This document shows, piece by piece, positions 46,812 through 58,716 of a stretch of 64,000 bases of DNA. Within the stretch, counting starts at the first letter, position 1. Every line of letters begins with the position of its first letter. The position numbers and the translations under genes are program-made. Source of the DNA: Eumeta japonica. Taxonomy: Eukaryota; Arthropoda; Insecta; Lepidoptera; Psychidae. The notes under the pieces are model-generated. The model saw only the letters and a list, made by a program, of their open reading frames with translations, had not been told where the DNA came from and made no database searches. Where the stretch lies: NCBI GenBank assembly GCA_005406025.1, contig BGZK01000186.1, positions 310,001-374,000 of the forward strand. The letters are read 5' to 3'.

Positions 46812-48486
46812 AAAAACCATGAAAATCTATTGTTTCGTTCAAGAAATATCGTTGGAGAACAAAATTCAATAAATATTGTTTTACAATATTGTTGAACTAC
46901 TTTAACGAAAAATTCCAGAATGTAAGCAGCTGATCAAATTTAAAAACATCGTTGATCGATAATCTGCATCATCTCGGTTCGTTCGAGAAATATATCGTAA
47001 ACAAAAAATTTGTAAAAAAAGGTTTTCCTAAATAAAATATGAAATTCTTGATGGATTAATGTTTCGTACTTGACCATGTTATTCTGCTTAAAAATTTGTG
47101 TCAATATGTTAATATGTTCTAAAGATATCGCGTCAAATACATTTGTTTAAAATTAATTTAAATTTTTAACGAAGTGTTTCTCAAAATTTTAAGTGTTCAA
47201 AATTTATTAGGTATAACTCAATTTTTAACCTCGGAGAGATAGAAAAGGCATTAAAATTTTCTGTTGTTCATATTTTTAAAGCTTTGACATAGTAAGTAGC
47301 AACAAGTTTTCGGGATGCCCTTCAGGATGTCCGTTTATCTGATTTGAGAGCTCGAATAGATCAAAAAGATGCAAACAAATATATATACATTTGAAATTAA
47401 AGAGCTCAAAACAAATTCATAAATATCATAATGGAATTTTTTTTCAGATGTTTTTGTGTAAGCTAACCAGTATAAGCTCGCTTATGTACAACTACAACTG
47501 CTCCCTTCCTGTGTAGAAAAAATAATAATAACAATTTTAAATAATTTAGTGAAGTTATAGTTATTATAGGCTATACTTAGTTGACTACTTTTTAAAAGTT
47601 TATATATTAAACTTTTTTTTTATTTAAGAAATATTGTAATAAGATTACTTTAAAATAGCTATAAAAATAATCAAGATAAAACTGACGAAGAAATCTCTAA
47701 GAAAAATAACAATGTAAAATTAGATAAATAGAAAGGGCACTAGTGAGCTATAACTTCAAGGTTTCATAGCGGTACATAAATGGCATATTAAACTTCATTT
47801 TACATTACAAGCACAGCACAGAATTTTTAACAGGTTTAATGTTTTTTAATCGAATTACAGGTTTGATGTATATAAAGTTTAGTGTTTGTATATATATTAT
47901 CGGCTTGCGCACTTCCCTAATAAAGATATTTCCAGTAATAGTGAACTGCCGTATTGTATACAGATGTTATAAACGGATGTGTATCTTCTTTGTGTTTTTG
48001 TAAAAATACTCTTCATAGAAATGTTAATAATTTTTTTTATTAATTAATTAATTTAACAGCTTATAAGTAAGGACTTGTTCCTACATAAGTGGTCGAGGTT
48101 TTTTTTTTAAATACTCAAATTTAAATACATTTGGTCTGTTTTAAGAGTCATGAGACACTCATATTGTCATATTCTCATTTGAAATAATCGAATGTTAATT
48201 AAGTGATAAAATTAAAAAATTAACACGTCAAAATACGTTGCTTTAACTTCACGATTGGCAGTCGACTAAGTTATTCCTGAAGATATTGCCATTTGTGATA
48301 TTATAATGTGATATTTTATATGATTAAATTATATGATAATATAATGCGATATGATAATCTCTAAGATTATCGATATTTTAACATATTTAGTTTTTAACTT
48401 CAACAGTTAGCAGTTAACTATTGCAAATGAGAGTTTGAAGTTCACCGCTGTTACTCTGAAACTGATACGTACTTAAGAGATTTTCT
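46812..48486. other. AT-rich stretch, nothing recognised
   Basis: No coding frame or multi-copy repeat was found between the hAT-type MITE and the TA microsatellite. Confidence 0.5.
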
Positions 48487-48512
48487 TATATATATATATA
48501 TATATATATATA
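48487..48512. repeat. (TA)n microsatellite
   Basis: Thirteen TA units. Confidence 0.98.
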
Positions 48513-48657
48513 AGATCATGATTCGAACAACCTCTTCCTCCCTTAAATCCCAAACTACTCATCCACTTTTAATAAATAAGGTGTTGTTGCCTTCGCTTAG
48601 TGCTGTTTTAATTTTTGATGCTTAAAATTCCGTAGTGTACAACTGCCGTTACGTGCA

Positions 48658-48900
48658 CTACATCAGACGTGGCGGCAGTGGTGTTAAACATATTTCAAAT
48701 AATAGTACAAATGTTTCTAAGCCACGTAAAGCCGCATACGAGCTGTGCGTTTTAGGTAGGCGTGACGACGCTTTCAAAATTACTACAAGGGTCGGATGGT
48801 GTAAAAGAGAAAAAAATTCGTCAGTAATAACAATAAATTCGCCTTCTATATCGAAAGAGGTGTCATTCGCCAAGAAGTCGATATTATGACAATCAGATCT
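48658..48900 (-). other. GC-balanced open stretch of unknown nature beside a MITE
   Basis: The 125-codon minus-strand frame 49035-48658 is formed by MITE sequence (49035-48901) plus this segment. Here it reads FDIEGEFIVITDEFFSLLHH and SSYAALRGLETFVLLFEI. No family is recognised. Because the N-terminal third is MITE, I do not call a gene; this part could be a second repeat in which the MITE sits. Confidence 0.3.
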
Positions 48901-49060
48901 ACAGTATAACGCACGAAACTCTGCCGCTATGAATTTAGTCACGAAAGGATCGCAATGGGGTAAATTTGATACGCGGGAGAGACGAAGAAAGGGTCGGGGA
49001 GTATTGAATCTGCACATTACATCATTCATGAGCAATTCAGAGTTTCGTGCGTTATATTGT
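48901..49060 (-). mobile_element. short MITE, 'CACGAAACTCTG' family, best copy
   Basis: The 160-bp element has 23-base terminal inverted repeats differing at one position: ACA(G/A), then TATAACGCACGAAACTCTG, at 48901-48923 and inverted at 49038-49060. It contains CTCCCCGACCC and ATTGCGATCCTTTCGTGACT on the minus strand. Related copies are at 36719-36880 and 56364-56520 (both plus). No transposase and no clear target duplication. Confidence 0.8.
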
Positions 49061-49369
49061 CAGTAAATGTAACAAGAACAGTATGTGGCTACGATGTTTG
49101 AAAATAAATATGTAATCGGTTTCACGATATAATCGATGGACCTGTATAGGGCAAATGTTGTTCATTTGAACGTCGTACACGAGGGTTATCATAAAGAATA
49201 AAATAAAAACTGATATACCTATGTACAAGGGGACTTCGAAAAAGAGGAAATTTAAAAAACCGCTCTTTATTAAAAATAAGTTATTAATAAGCAGCATTCG
49301 ACGCCGAGCCTACATTTTAAAAGCTCGCACTCGCTAAACCGCACTGGAACGCGAATGTAAGTATAAAGT

Positions 49370-49585
49370 TAATTATCGAGTATCGGGTAAACACTCGAGC
49401 GGAGACCCACAAAAGAGCGAGAGCGGCCGCGCCGGGTGCTGCACTCGACGGTCGAGCGTCGCGAACGCAATCTCGCCACATGTGCGTTTTGCGCGGTTTC
49501 GAACGAGCCCTCCGAGAAGTTAATACTGGCATCCCCGCGGTGAAAATGGACGTACACCGGCTGTCGCAGTAATGATGTCCATTTA
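49370..49585 (+). promoter_or_regulatory. GC-rich CpG island, possible promoter or first exon
   Basis: A sharply GC-rich block (includes GAGCGGCCGCGCCGGGTGCT and CGGTCGAGCGTCGCGAACGC) in AT-rich DNA. On plus, GAAAATGG at about 49546 starts MDVHRLS followed by the donor-like GTAATG at 49570, a very short possible first coding exon in excellent start context. Minus-strand frames of 60-70 codons cross it but are arginine/serine-rich GC artefacts. No downstream exon was identified. Confidence 0.3.
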
Positions 49586-49599
49586 CTTACTATCGATTG

Positions 49600-51354
49600 T
49601 TGTGTATCGATATCGGCGTTGACTGCTTTATTGTTACTTTAGAAGAATATGATAATTTACAAGTAGTATTCCATGACTTGCACCTAAGGAGTTTAATTCG
49701 ACAGAATAAATTGTTAATTATGGATATATTAATATTGCATATGCAATTTCTTCACATGATATTTTCACATATTATTATCAATATCAGTATAATTATTTTT
49801 AATTAATACTACGTTCAAATTCTGACCGTATAATTGGTGAATTGATCGATGAGCTTTTAAGTTAAAGATAATGATAAATCTCTCACTCCTCACCTTGGAG
49901 CGTTAAGCAGTCGGCGCTAGATATTGCCACCGTTTTGGTAACAATAGCTGTTAGCAGTCTCAAACCCGCACTGAGCTGGCGTAGGAAGCTTTGAAGTTCA
50001 AGTTCCTCAACTTAAAACAAAAATATCGTAGGAAAATCGTTCCTCAGCAACGAGATAATAAATATGTGACACAATAAAAGTAAAATAAATATTTATTTTC
50101 CTGAAAATATTATATGGGGGAGTTATAAATACCATATTAATTTTCTCAAATATCGATATTTTATATCGATAATACGATATCTCTTTAGTATAACCGTAGC
50201 CACCAGTAGCAGACTCGTGCTGGGAAAATTTAATATAATTCATATGGCAACATCGGGCTTGTTATGAGGTGAGCGCAGCCACCACCCGCCGGCTGTTGCT
50301 AACATCTATGTACTTGTTGTTTGCGATGTCTCGTACTTAAGTTATAAATAATCATACATTTATAAAAAAAATATTTTTTATTAAACTAATTTTATAAATA
50401 ATGGACAGATACATTAATTCAGCTTCGACTAACTAACGGACCTGAGATTTTAAATCAAAACTTTGGAACCATTGATAAATATATAAAAGTAAGAAATCGG
50501 CAAGTCCTATATAACTTCTGCAAAATAACCGTTCACTTGTATCAAATCCCGACCAAGATGAATAGCCTAATAAGTTTTTAACTAAGTCAGTATTGAATCA
50601 GCGTAGATCTAGGGCTATCTCAAACTAAATTTTAAAAGATTGGGAAATAAATTAATAAAAAGTCATGATTTTAATATTTATCAAATGAATCAATTTCTTA
50701 CTTTTTAACTTTAGTAAGTATCTGTCCTTCTCATTTCTGTTTTTAGTTCAGTATTTTCATTATTAGTTTTGATTAGAAATACCTGATTTTTTTTACACAA
50801 GAAGAGGAATTTGTTTTTAATAGAATTATTTATAATAATATATTTAAATTTAATGATACATCACCTCCGGACAGATTTAGAGCTTTCAACTTGATGAAAT
50901 GGTCCCCCGGCTGATCGGAGAAATTAAATTCAATTCGTCTACCTCAAAGCCACATTCAAAAGACTCTTTGCTGAACTGTACTTAAATTAAGAGTAATGGG
51001 TAACTTTGGTCCCGACATTTTGTAAATAATTTTATCACTTTGTTGCTACTATGTTTTAAATATTTATTTAATAGTAAATTTTATTTACCATTAAATAAAA
51101 TAAAATTCACACATGTTTCTCAGAAGGGTATATATATACACTAATTATTTTTGGAAATACACGATTACAAAACTGATTTTAATAGTGGGACTTAAGTATT
51201 TCCGTATTGTATTGGAGTAAAAAATAGGCAGTTTTATTAGCGTGGATTTCAAATAATGACTGCTTTAAAAACTAAATGTGTAATTCTTGTAACTACAAAA
51301 TTCACTATTTGGTAGAAAAAAAACTAATGAAAGAAAAATACATGTGTAGGTATT
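49600..51354. other. AT-rich stretch, no gene established
   Basis: 50200-50310 has a GC-richer piece with CACCACCCGCCGGCTGTTGC. 50870-51010 has CCTCCGGACAGATTTAGAGC and GGTCCCCCGGCTGATCGG. No family was recognised in either. Open frames are short. Confidence 0.4.
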
Positions 51355-51356
51355 TA

Positions 51357-52405
51357 AGTGGGGCATACTATAAGTTTCTGGAACTGGCCACTGACAAACA
51401 ATATTTAAAAAGTAATCACTACATTTAAAAATGGAATTCTTTGACTGTAGAATCCAGTTTGTTTCAACTAACTGTTAATTGTTTTTGCATTCTGGCGTCA
51501 TTTTAACAATTGCGCGTTTTCGGCAAAAAAGGATTTAAGTAGTGAATATTTGCGTAGTATATAGTTTTTTACCATGTTGAGTGTAATTTGACAGCTCAGC
51601 AGAGCCTCGCTCGGCTTCGAAATGCTTTTGGTGATGAAGTACTATGCAAAAGGACTAATTTGCGAAATTCAAACGCAGTTGTGTCAATTTCAGAGATAAA
51701 TTTGGTGATCGTCACCCGTCCACCACTGTGAACGACAAAAATATCGAAGCATGTGACATACCATGAGATTCAGGCGTTCTTAGGCATAGCCATGAGTCAA
51801 ATATAGTCATTTGACCGACCGTATGGATCTATTGAGATGAACCGAAAGCACCAAAGTGGCGCGCCAGCGAAGTGCTCCTAAGCGGATGATAGCTTCTTTT
51901 CTCAATAAAACTGGATACGTAGCTATTATTGCTTTGAAGAACTGTCGTACCGTGAATAGTGATTGGTACATGACCATTTGTTTGCCGGAAGTTATTGACG
52001 AACTCCGTAAAACTAACCTTGAACGTTGTATCGTCTTGCACCATGACAATGTCAGTTCTCATACGGCCAAACAAACAAATATTTTTTATAAAAAGAAAGG
52101 GTAGACCTTATGAGCAATCCTGCATACAGTCCCGACCTGACACCTTGTGACTTTTTCGTTCGCAAAAATTATAAATCAATTACGTGGTCAAGGATTTTTA
52201 TCACCAGAAAAGGCTGTCGAAAAGAATGAAAAACATGTTTACGAGACTACCAGGAGGAGCGTCATAAATGTTTTCAAAATTGGTTTATACGTATGAAAAA
52301 GTACATTTTTGCTAACGGAGAATATTTTGAGAAACAATAGATTCATTTTTGACTATTCATAGTAATTATTTTAATTAATTCCAGAAATTTTCAGTGCGTC
52401 CTACT
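51357..52405 (+). pseudogene. mariner-family element, group C copy 2 (internally deleted)
   Basis: TA-bounded (51355-51356 and 52406-52407). The left end AGTGGGGCATACTATAAG is like that of copy 3; the right end is GAAATTTTCAGTGCGTCCTACT. Transposase pieces: LTAQQSLARLRNAFG, HPSTTVNDKNIEACD, FLNKTGYVAIIALKNCRTVN, ICLPEVIDELRKTN, VLHHDNVSSHTAKQTN (second catalytic block intact) and NPAYSPDLTPCDFF (third Asp kept). It is about 150 bp shorter than copy 3, having lost the region around the first catalytic Asp. Stops and shifts remain. Confidence 0.9.
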
Positions 52406-52407
52406 TA

Positions 52408-53890
52408 TATCTTATGTAAATAATTGCCGCGGTAAATGAGTGCTTTAACAGACTTTAGCACTTACCGCATTCAGTGTAGTTTTCTTAGCTTTTCGGTTAT
52501 GATGTTCCAAACTTTCTGTTAAAAAATCAACAACCCTAAAAGCGTTGGGAATTAATGATATGTCTATCTTTAATAAGGGAAATTTAGTTTATTTAGGTAT
52601 GATGAATCATCGATTGTGTATAATAATGACGATTTGATATATCATATTCTTTTATGTCGAGTATCATCAAAAGCTCGGATATAAATGGACTTAGATATAC
52701 CTAAATAACAGCGGTCTGGTACTCACTGTTGTCACAATATTTCTCCGCTTAGCAATAGATACTCTGTTCTTATACGTTTTTGTTATTTATAAAATTTTGG
52801 ATTTGATACAATCTTAAAATTACATCTAAAAAACAATCGCACAAAAAATTAAGCTATTCAAATGGAATTGATAACCTATTGATATGATAGGTATTGCTTT
52901 TCATCAAAGAAGTATTTTAATGTTTAATGAATAATCTTTTTTTATGATACTAATAACAAGAAATATTTGTATTACTGTACTCTACACACTTTAGAAATTG
53001 TCAAGTTCTTTAATATTGAGATTTTATATTAACTATAATTTCATGTTATTACCACTTAGTTTTATTCTACAGAAAAATATCCTTTGATTTTGTTCATACA
53101 TCCAAACAAAAACAATAATAAAGATCAGTATCAAGATAATATTAAACTATTCCACCGATGTAAATATTGTTTGAAAATAGCACGTACAAATTGTAAAAAT
53201 GACGTCTTAATGCGTTCCAGCAACAAAATGATCGTTTCTGATCTATTTGTATTCCAAAATGAACCTTTTTCTTATGATTTTTCGATTGAAACGTCAGATG
53301 ACAAATACCGTTTCTTGCCTTGTTTTTCTTTGGTAGTTTAAACTCCGAGCCGCTTTGCGATCTTAGAACATAAAGCAACCGTGTGTCTTTTGCATTTATG
53401 TTGTTTTGCCATCGATTAATTCGGCCACTGTGCAAATGATGTCGGAGTATTTAATAGAAAAAACAAATAAATGATGTTCGTATTGATATTTAAATAACAA
53501 TTTGTTCGAATAACTATTAACGGTGCTTTAAATTCCTTTATAGTTTCTAAATTCTCTATTTATAGACTCGATAATCGATGCTAATGAAAAGGAAAAAAAT
53601 ATATAAAACTGTACCAATGTTTACGTAAGAATAGGAGAAGGGGTAAGAGTTTCGCTGACTTTTGCTGACAAAGGGAAGAGGGAAGAGTTAAAATTACACA
53701 AATTCTGCTTACCTAATATCTCCTCGAATGGCGTCGAACAATTAAATTTGATTTGCGATAAATAATTGACTAGCGACTTACTACTAAAAATATTTTAATT
53801 AATTTGTAAGTAGGTATCTAACGTAGGTACACGTTTCAAAACAATACGACATTTGAAATCCAAAAGCCAGTTAGTACATGTAACTAAAAA
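52408..53890. other. AT-rich stretch, nothing recognised
   Basis: Overlapping frames at 53084-53341 (+) and 53142-53435 (-) are reciprocal shadows without domain features. Confidence 0.5.
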
Positions 53891-53892
53891 AA

Positions 53893-54357
53893 ATTGGTTG
53901 CCTGTAAAGTCGGTATACGGGCGAAAGTTTTACGTGACAACGACTTTGAATGGTAAAATCATTTTAATGTGAATATTCATTCGTATAGTAGGAAGAAGGA
54001 TGAAATAATAGTAACAATTTAAAACATTTATTTATACAAAGAATTATATTTAAAACATTAATTTATACAAAGAATCTCGCACTGAATTTCATATTAACAA
54101 AATTTTATTTTTACCTTTACACATACATACGTATTTATATACAAATATACATACAATAACTTGCAATACATTTGCAAGCTATGCACTAATTCTCTAGTGC
54201 AGCGCGGCAGACCGATCATAGTTGAGTGGGAGAGAGACGCAAGGCATTCGGCGGGCCTCTCTCTCGTTCGGTGACTCATCGTAACGTTACCGAGCGTTAC
54301 ACTTTTTCATAAGTGACTCCCAGCCGCAACCTAATTTAAGACGTTGTCACGTCAAAA
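53893..54357 (+). mobile_element. MITE-like element, 'ACGTGATAACGTC' family, copy 2
   Basis: Starts ATTGGTTGCCTGTAAAGTCG and TTTTACGTGACAACGAC, and ends GACGTTGTCACGTCAAAA, so the inverted ends are clear. The GC-rich interior holds CGGCGGGCCTCTCTCTCGTT. Its flanks differ from those of copy 1, which fixes the left boundary at the shared ATTGG. Confidence 0.75.
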
Positions 54358-54989
54358 ATAGTGTACTCTATAGGTATGGACTTGTTATTAAAAAAACTGT
54401 GCCAGAAAAATTACATTGCGGTATTCGATATATTGAAAACTGCATACATAGGTAGATAGATCTCTGAGAGGCACCAATGATGATAGGCAGCTAATGAAGT
54501 GAGAATATTTAGTCCTTGTATAATTCTTACCAAATCACAAATATTGTTGTATCTTGATGCAATGAGTGAAATCTGCCTTCTACCTATATTGATGATAGCT
54601 TTTTTTTTTCGATTTATGATGTACCAATTGTCTCAAGACATTATTTATTAGTGAATCAATTTCGCCCACGCGCACGGTCTATCGTGCCATTGTTTATTTT
54701 CTGTGTATCACTGGTGAGCAAAAAAAAAAACAAACGCTATGTCATGAACTCGACGAGCAAAAAAACCTATCTCTCTGGAACCGCTCTGCGTTAAATAAAA
54801 CAAAAGTGACTACAAAGACATATCGGTAAAACAATTGTCTACGAAGCGAGACGTGATGTCACACCAGTAGATTTTGTGCTATAAAAATGTTCTCCAATGT
54901 ATATGCCATAGAGCACTAAATTGCATGTCCAAATAATTTGTTCAAGTCCCTCTGAATTGTAACAGTGTGAAAGTAGTTACATATTTATA

Positions 54990-55085
54990 AAATGGAATCG
55001 ATTTTCAAATCCGCCAATCAAAACGTACCTCGAGGGCGTGGTCGAGTCGGGTCCGCCCAATTCCGTCGAGAGCTTTGCTGACGTG
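54990..55085. other. GC-rich island with splice-like borders, candidate exon
   Basis: On minus, a 49-base segment after an AG (CTCACGTCAG) and before a strong GTACGT donor reads KALDGIGRTRLDHALE. On plus, an ATG frame (MESIFKSANQNVPRGRGRVG) crosses the same island. The minus acceptor lacks a pyrimidine tract. I cannot decide the strand or name a family. Confidence 0.22.
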
Positions 55086-55400
55086 AGCATTTTTATTCAT
55101 TCCTCTCGTGGACCCGGTAAACGGTGGACGTGCATTTTGTTACGACAAAAAAGAAATATTCAATTTGTTTTGACAAGAAAACGTTTTGTAATGAAGTTTA
55201 CTGAGACTAAATTTTAAATCGGATCCCGCCCGTTTTAATATCTAGGTGGAGCTATTTTTTTTGTGATTAAAACCGTTACAAGATATTCAATCAAATAATT
55301 GTAGGTACTTTTCGAGAATTGATTTAAATCTTAGATTTGGATAAACTCATGCTATCTGTCGGCATTTCTAATTGCAAAATATATTATATTTATTTTATTA
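55086..55400. other. non-coding stretch, nothing recognised
   Basis: AT-rich apart from the edge of the GC-rich island. No feature supported. Confidence 0.5.
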
Positions 55401-55407
55401 GTAATGT

Positions 55408-55460
55408 CTAGGACAATATATTAAAGTTACAGACTAGTTAACTTTAATATATTGTCCTAG
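55408..55460. repeat. perfect 22-bp inverted repeat (hairpin)
   Basis: Left arm 55408-55429 starts CTAGGACAATATATTAAAG. Its exact reverse complement is at 55439-55460, separated by nine bases. GTAA before and TTAC after extend the pairing with a bulge. Such exact pairing in neutral AT-rich DNA points to a recent snap-back event, a tiny foldback element, or a hairpin RNA. Confidence 0.9.
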
Positions 55461-55616
55461 TTACAGTTGTATAAGCATTTGTAACCTAACATTAAAATTA
55501 AAACAAAATGTCTATTTTGGATTTTATACAGTTTGTCTATTACCTAAATATACCTATCTATCAAAAGTCAAAAACTTTTGAAATCATTAGCCCACATTTC
55601 ATACCTATAATAATAA

Positions 55617-56360
55617 TTATTTGGAATCGACTATAGTAGATATATCTTGCATGACCGGGTTTCCTTTGAAATTTCTAGACAAATGTATAAAAGTCGGTGG
55701 CCCAAGCACGCTACTCGCTAAACTCGAGCGTCGCTCGCACACTAGCGCCACCAGCCGGACCCGCGCATTCAATAAAAAGTATTCGGTTACAAATATAGCA
55801 ATCAATACATAGACAAGTAATTTCTCTTCTTCCCCAGCCCGCACTCGACTAACGTTCAGAACTTTAGTTTTAAGCACTTCAACCTACAATTTTAAAAATG
55901 TGGGAGGCTGATGTGCCTAATTAATTACATGTCTACCGTGAACTAGCAAAAACAATTTTTCTTTCTCAAAAAGTAAATACCTGTAGTTAACTTCCTTTAT
56001 AAGACGTGTAACGTGTTGTCGATGAAATGATAAAGTAGTACCGCGCAGGCTGGTGCCGATTGCGCTTAAGCAGTTACTTTTAATGTGCCTCTTATAATCA
56101 CTAACGGGTGTCCATGGAATCTATTTTCCAACAATTAGCTTTACAACTAAATGCAGCTGAACTTAACTGTTTTCATATTATTGTACTGTACAACAATAAA
56201 AAATGTATCTAATGTGATGCAATTGTGACGATTCTCTTTCAATTAGCACTTTTTAATTATCCATATTCACATTTTTTTAATTTTTTCATTCAGCGATTGT
56301 TTTGGAGACAAGTTTGCGAAAGAACGACTTAAGAAATTTAAAAAAATGTTAACTAGATAT
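55617..56360. other. GC-richer island and flanks, no gene established
   Basis: 55690-55770 is GC-rich, with TATAAAAG at 55686 on plus and an 86-codon minus frame (55877-55617) that includes LLVYVLIAIFVTEYFLL, a possible membrane helix. No homology was recognised. The remainder is AT-rich. Confidence 0.25.
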
Positions 56361-56363
56361 ATG

Positions 56364-56520
56364 TACAGTACAACACACAAAGCTCTGAACTGCTTGCTAA
56401 TAACGTAATGAGCAGGTTTACCACTCCCCGGCCCTCCCCTTCGCCCCCGAGTTTACGCCATTTTACGCCATTGCGACGCTTTCGTTTATTTCGATCATGA
56501 CTTCTTTGCCTATTCATTTA
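56364..56520 (+). mobile_element. short MITE, 'CACGAAACTCTG' family, partial copy
   Basis: Starts ACAGTACAACACACAAAGCT, matching 19 of 23 bases of the terminal repeat at 48901. Then come TAATGAGCAGG, CTCCCCGGCCC and CATTGCGACGCTTTCG. The 3' terminal repeat is not recognisable. Confidence 0.6.
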
Positions 56521-57178
56521 GTACCTTTTTGTATTACTCGCTAAAAGTAGTCAGCGAATAAAATAGTTGTGGTATTGTTGGTTAGTGTTGATGTTGAAAA
56601 CCAAGTGTGCATGTACCAAAAGTATTAGGAACCAAAGTACGAACCAAACACAGCACAGAAGATGGTCACTTTCTACAATTCATTAATATCACCGATACCT
56701 TGGAACATAAATATTATAGCAATAGCATAAAAATATGTAACGTTGTTTAAAAATTAATATATAAGTATTCTCTTACAATTCATTTTTGTTTTATTTTATC
56801 TAAAATTGGTTATATATGTCAATTACAATAAATAATGACATTTATTTTTAGGATTCAATTTTTGACAAGAAATTTGATTTTTTAAATGTGATATTTTCTA
56901 TGCTTTGATAATTTGGACATAAATAGATTTTACTTCATGTTTCTTCTCATAGCATTAACGTCAATTTCGGTTTTATATAATTGCTGATAGATAAAGTATA
57001 TCACAGCATACGGCTGTCTCAACTACGATCGAGGCTCGTTGCGGGTGGAGCAAATTGTCATGCTGGTACTAATTTTCAAACTAATTATAATATCTTAGAC
57101 TTGTATTGATAAATCGTACTCAACTTTGAAACTGGGTTTGAGTTAACACTGGAGATGTTGTCCTAATATGTCGTACTT

Positions 57179-57473
57179 AAGTTCACTCTTGAATGTGGTA
57201 CATATCAATTGTGGGGTAACAGACAATTTAGAGTGAACTTCAGGACAATCCTTTAGGTATATGCAAAACTCATAGGCATTCTCAGAGTTGAGCGTGATTT
57301 ATAAGTGCGGACCTTAGTTAATAAAACAAAATGTTTCTCAATGCCTCTTCCACCATTTCATTTTAAACTCGCTTTTAACAATAACACTTTTAAAAGTAGT
57401 TTTGCGTTCCACGTCCTCCTCTTAATCGTTTTTCAGATTTAATAACTGTTAAAAGGAGAAGGTGGAACGTAAA
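57179..57473. repeat. two inverted repeats
   Basis: AAGTTCACTCT (57179-57189) pairs exactly with AGAGTGAACTT (57230-57240); outer TTGTCCT/AGGACAA words also pair. Separately, 57401-57430 (GCGTTCCACGTCCTCCTC...) pairs with 57444-57473 (...GGAGAAGGTGGAACGT) at about 24 of 30 positions. Both look like foldback or MITE remnants. Confidence 0.55.
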
Positions 57474-57879
57474 GCTAATAATATGGTCCAAATCATTTCT
57501 ATGTTGGTACTGATCATGGCCTTAGTTGAATTTATTAAAGTGAATCAGTTATTGTAATAATTTTCTTGTTGATATTGGCCAGGTAATAATTGAATTTGTT
57601 AAAATAAATTACATCAGTATAGCCTTTTCTCATATTGATACTGAATAATATCTAAATTGCTTTAGTTAACTGATAACAATAAGAGCAAAACAGTTGACTA
57701 GTACATTGAATAATTATAATCAATCGAAATCATCTTATTTAAGTGTCTAAGATCTTGTTCGGCTCGTATGGAATCAAGATACTTGATCACACAAATCATA
57801 ATTTTGTTAGAAACAACCAATTTTTTTAGAGTGTAAAATTATGAAGATTGAAGCATAATGCTGTAATAAAAATTCTAAC

Positions 57880-58715
57880 CAAAGAAAAAAAGTACGCCAT
57901 CGCAGGTCAGACAACGCATGTTACATGTATTTGGAGATTCGTGCCCTTCTGATTTCGTAATAATGTTTTGGTCAAAACAGTTTACACGTGGCCGTGAGAG
58001 TCCTAATAACGATTCCCGTCGTGGACGACCCGTCTCGGAGATAACTGATTAAAATGTGACTAAAGTGAAGCTATTAATTTTAGGAGACCGGCGAATTAAG
58101 CAGTGGGAGGTCGGAAGAGATGTTGGCATCAGTAAGGAACGAGTGAACGAAATAATTCACGAATGCTTGGGCAAGTCCAAGGTCAGTGCTCGCTGGGTCC
58201 CTAAAATGTTGACTCCACCCTGACGGGTGGAGTCAACAACAAATGGGTCAAGGTACAGAAGAAAAATTTTATCTCTAGAATAGTCATCTGTGATGAGACC
58301 TGGATTCGACAATGGGATACGGAAAATAAATGGGAATTATTACTGTCGGTATTTAAGGGAGAAAAGCCTCCTTGTAAGTTTAAAGTCGGTCTGTCGACAA
58401 GCAAACTAAAGGCAACCATATTTTGGCATGTCCAGGGGATATTGCTAATAGATTACCTGCTTAAAAAACTGCAATGACAGCCAAATATTTTGCTATTTTT
58501 TCATATGAACTGAGCGAGTATATAAAAAAAAAGTGAAGGCAAACTTTGAAAAGAGATTCTGGTTTTGCATGATAATGCATCTGTGCACACCGCTTGAGCC
58601 CACATCCTGAGATTATTTTGTGTTCAGACTTTCGAAAAAAGATTAAAAGGGATGAAGATTTTTAAGCGAAGATGAGATGATGTAAATCAGCATTGCAACG
58701 ACAAATCGAAAACAT
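57880..58715 (+). pseudogene. mariner-family transposase relic, group E, truncated by a MITE
   Basis: Pieces in order: FTRGRESPNNDSRRGRPVSE, DRRIKQWEVGRDVGISKERV, EIIHECLGKSKVSARWVPKM, VICDETWIRQWDTENKWE (first catalytic Asp), GLSTSKLKATIFWHVQGILL and LHDNASVHTA (second catalytic Asp). The third catalytic block is absent; the sequence ends at the MITE starting near 58717. The N-terminus is also missing. A perfect 13-bp hairpin (58208-58237) interrupts the frame after KMLTP. Confidence 0.87.
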
Positions 58716-58716
58716 A

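Noticed and set aside
48635..49035. Reciprocal frames of 84 (+) and 125 (-) codons as a gene
   Set aside because: A third of the longer frame is the 160-bp MITE with inverted ends; the rest has no recognised homology.
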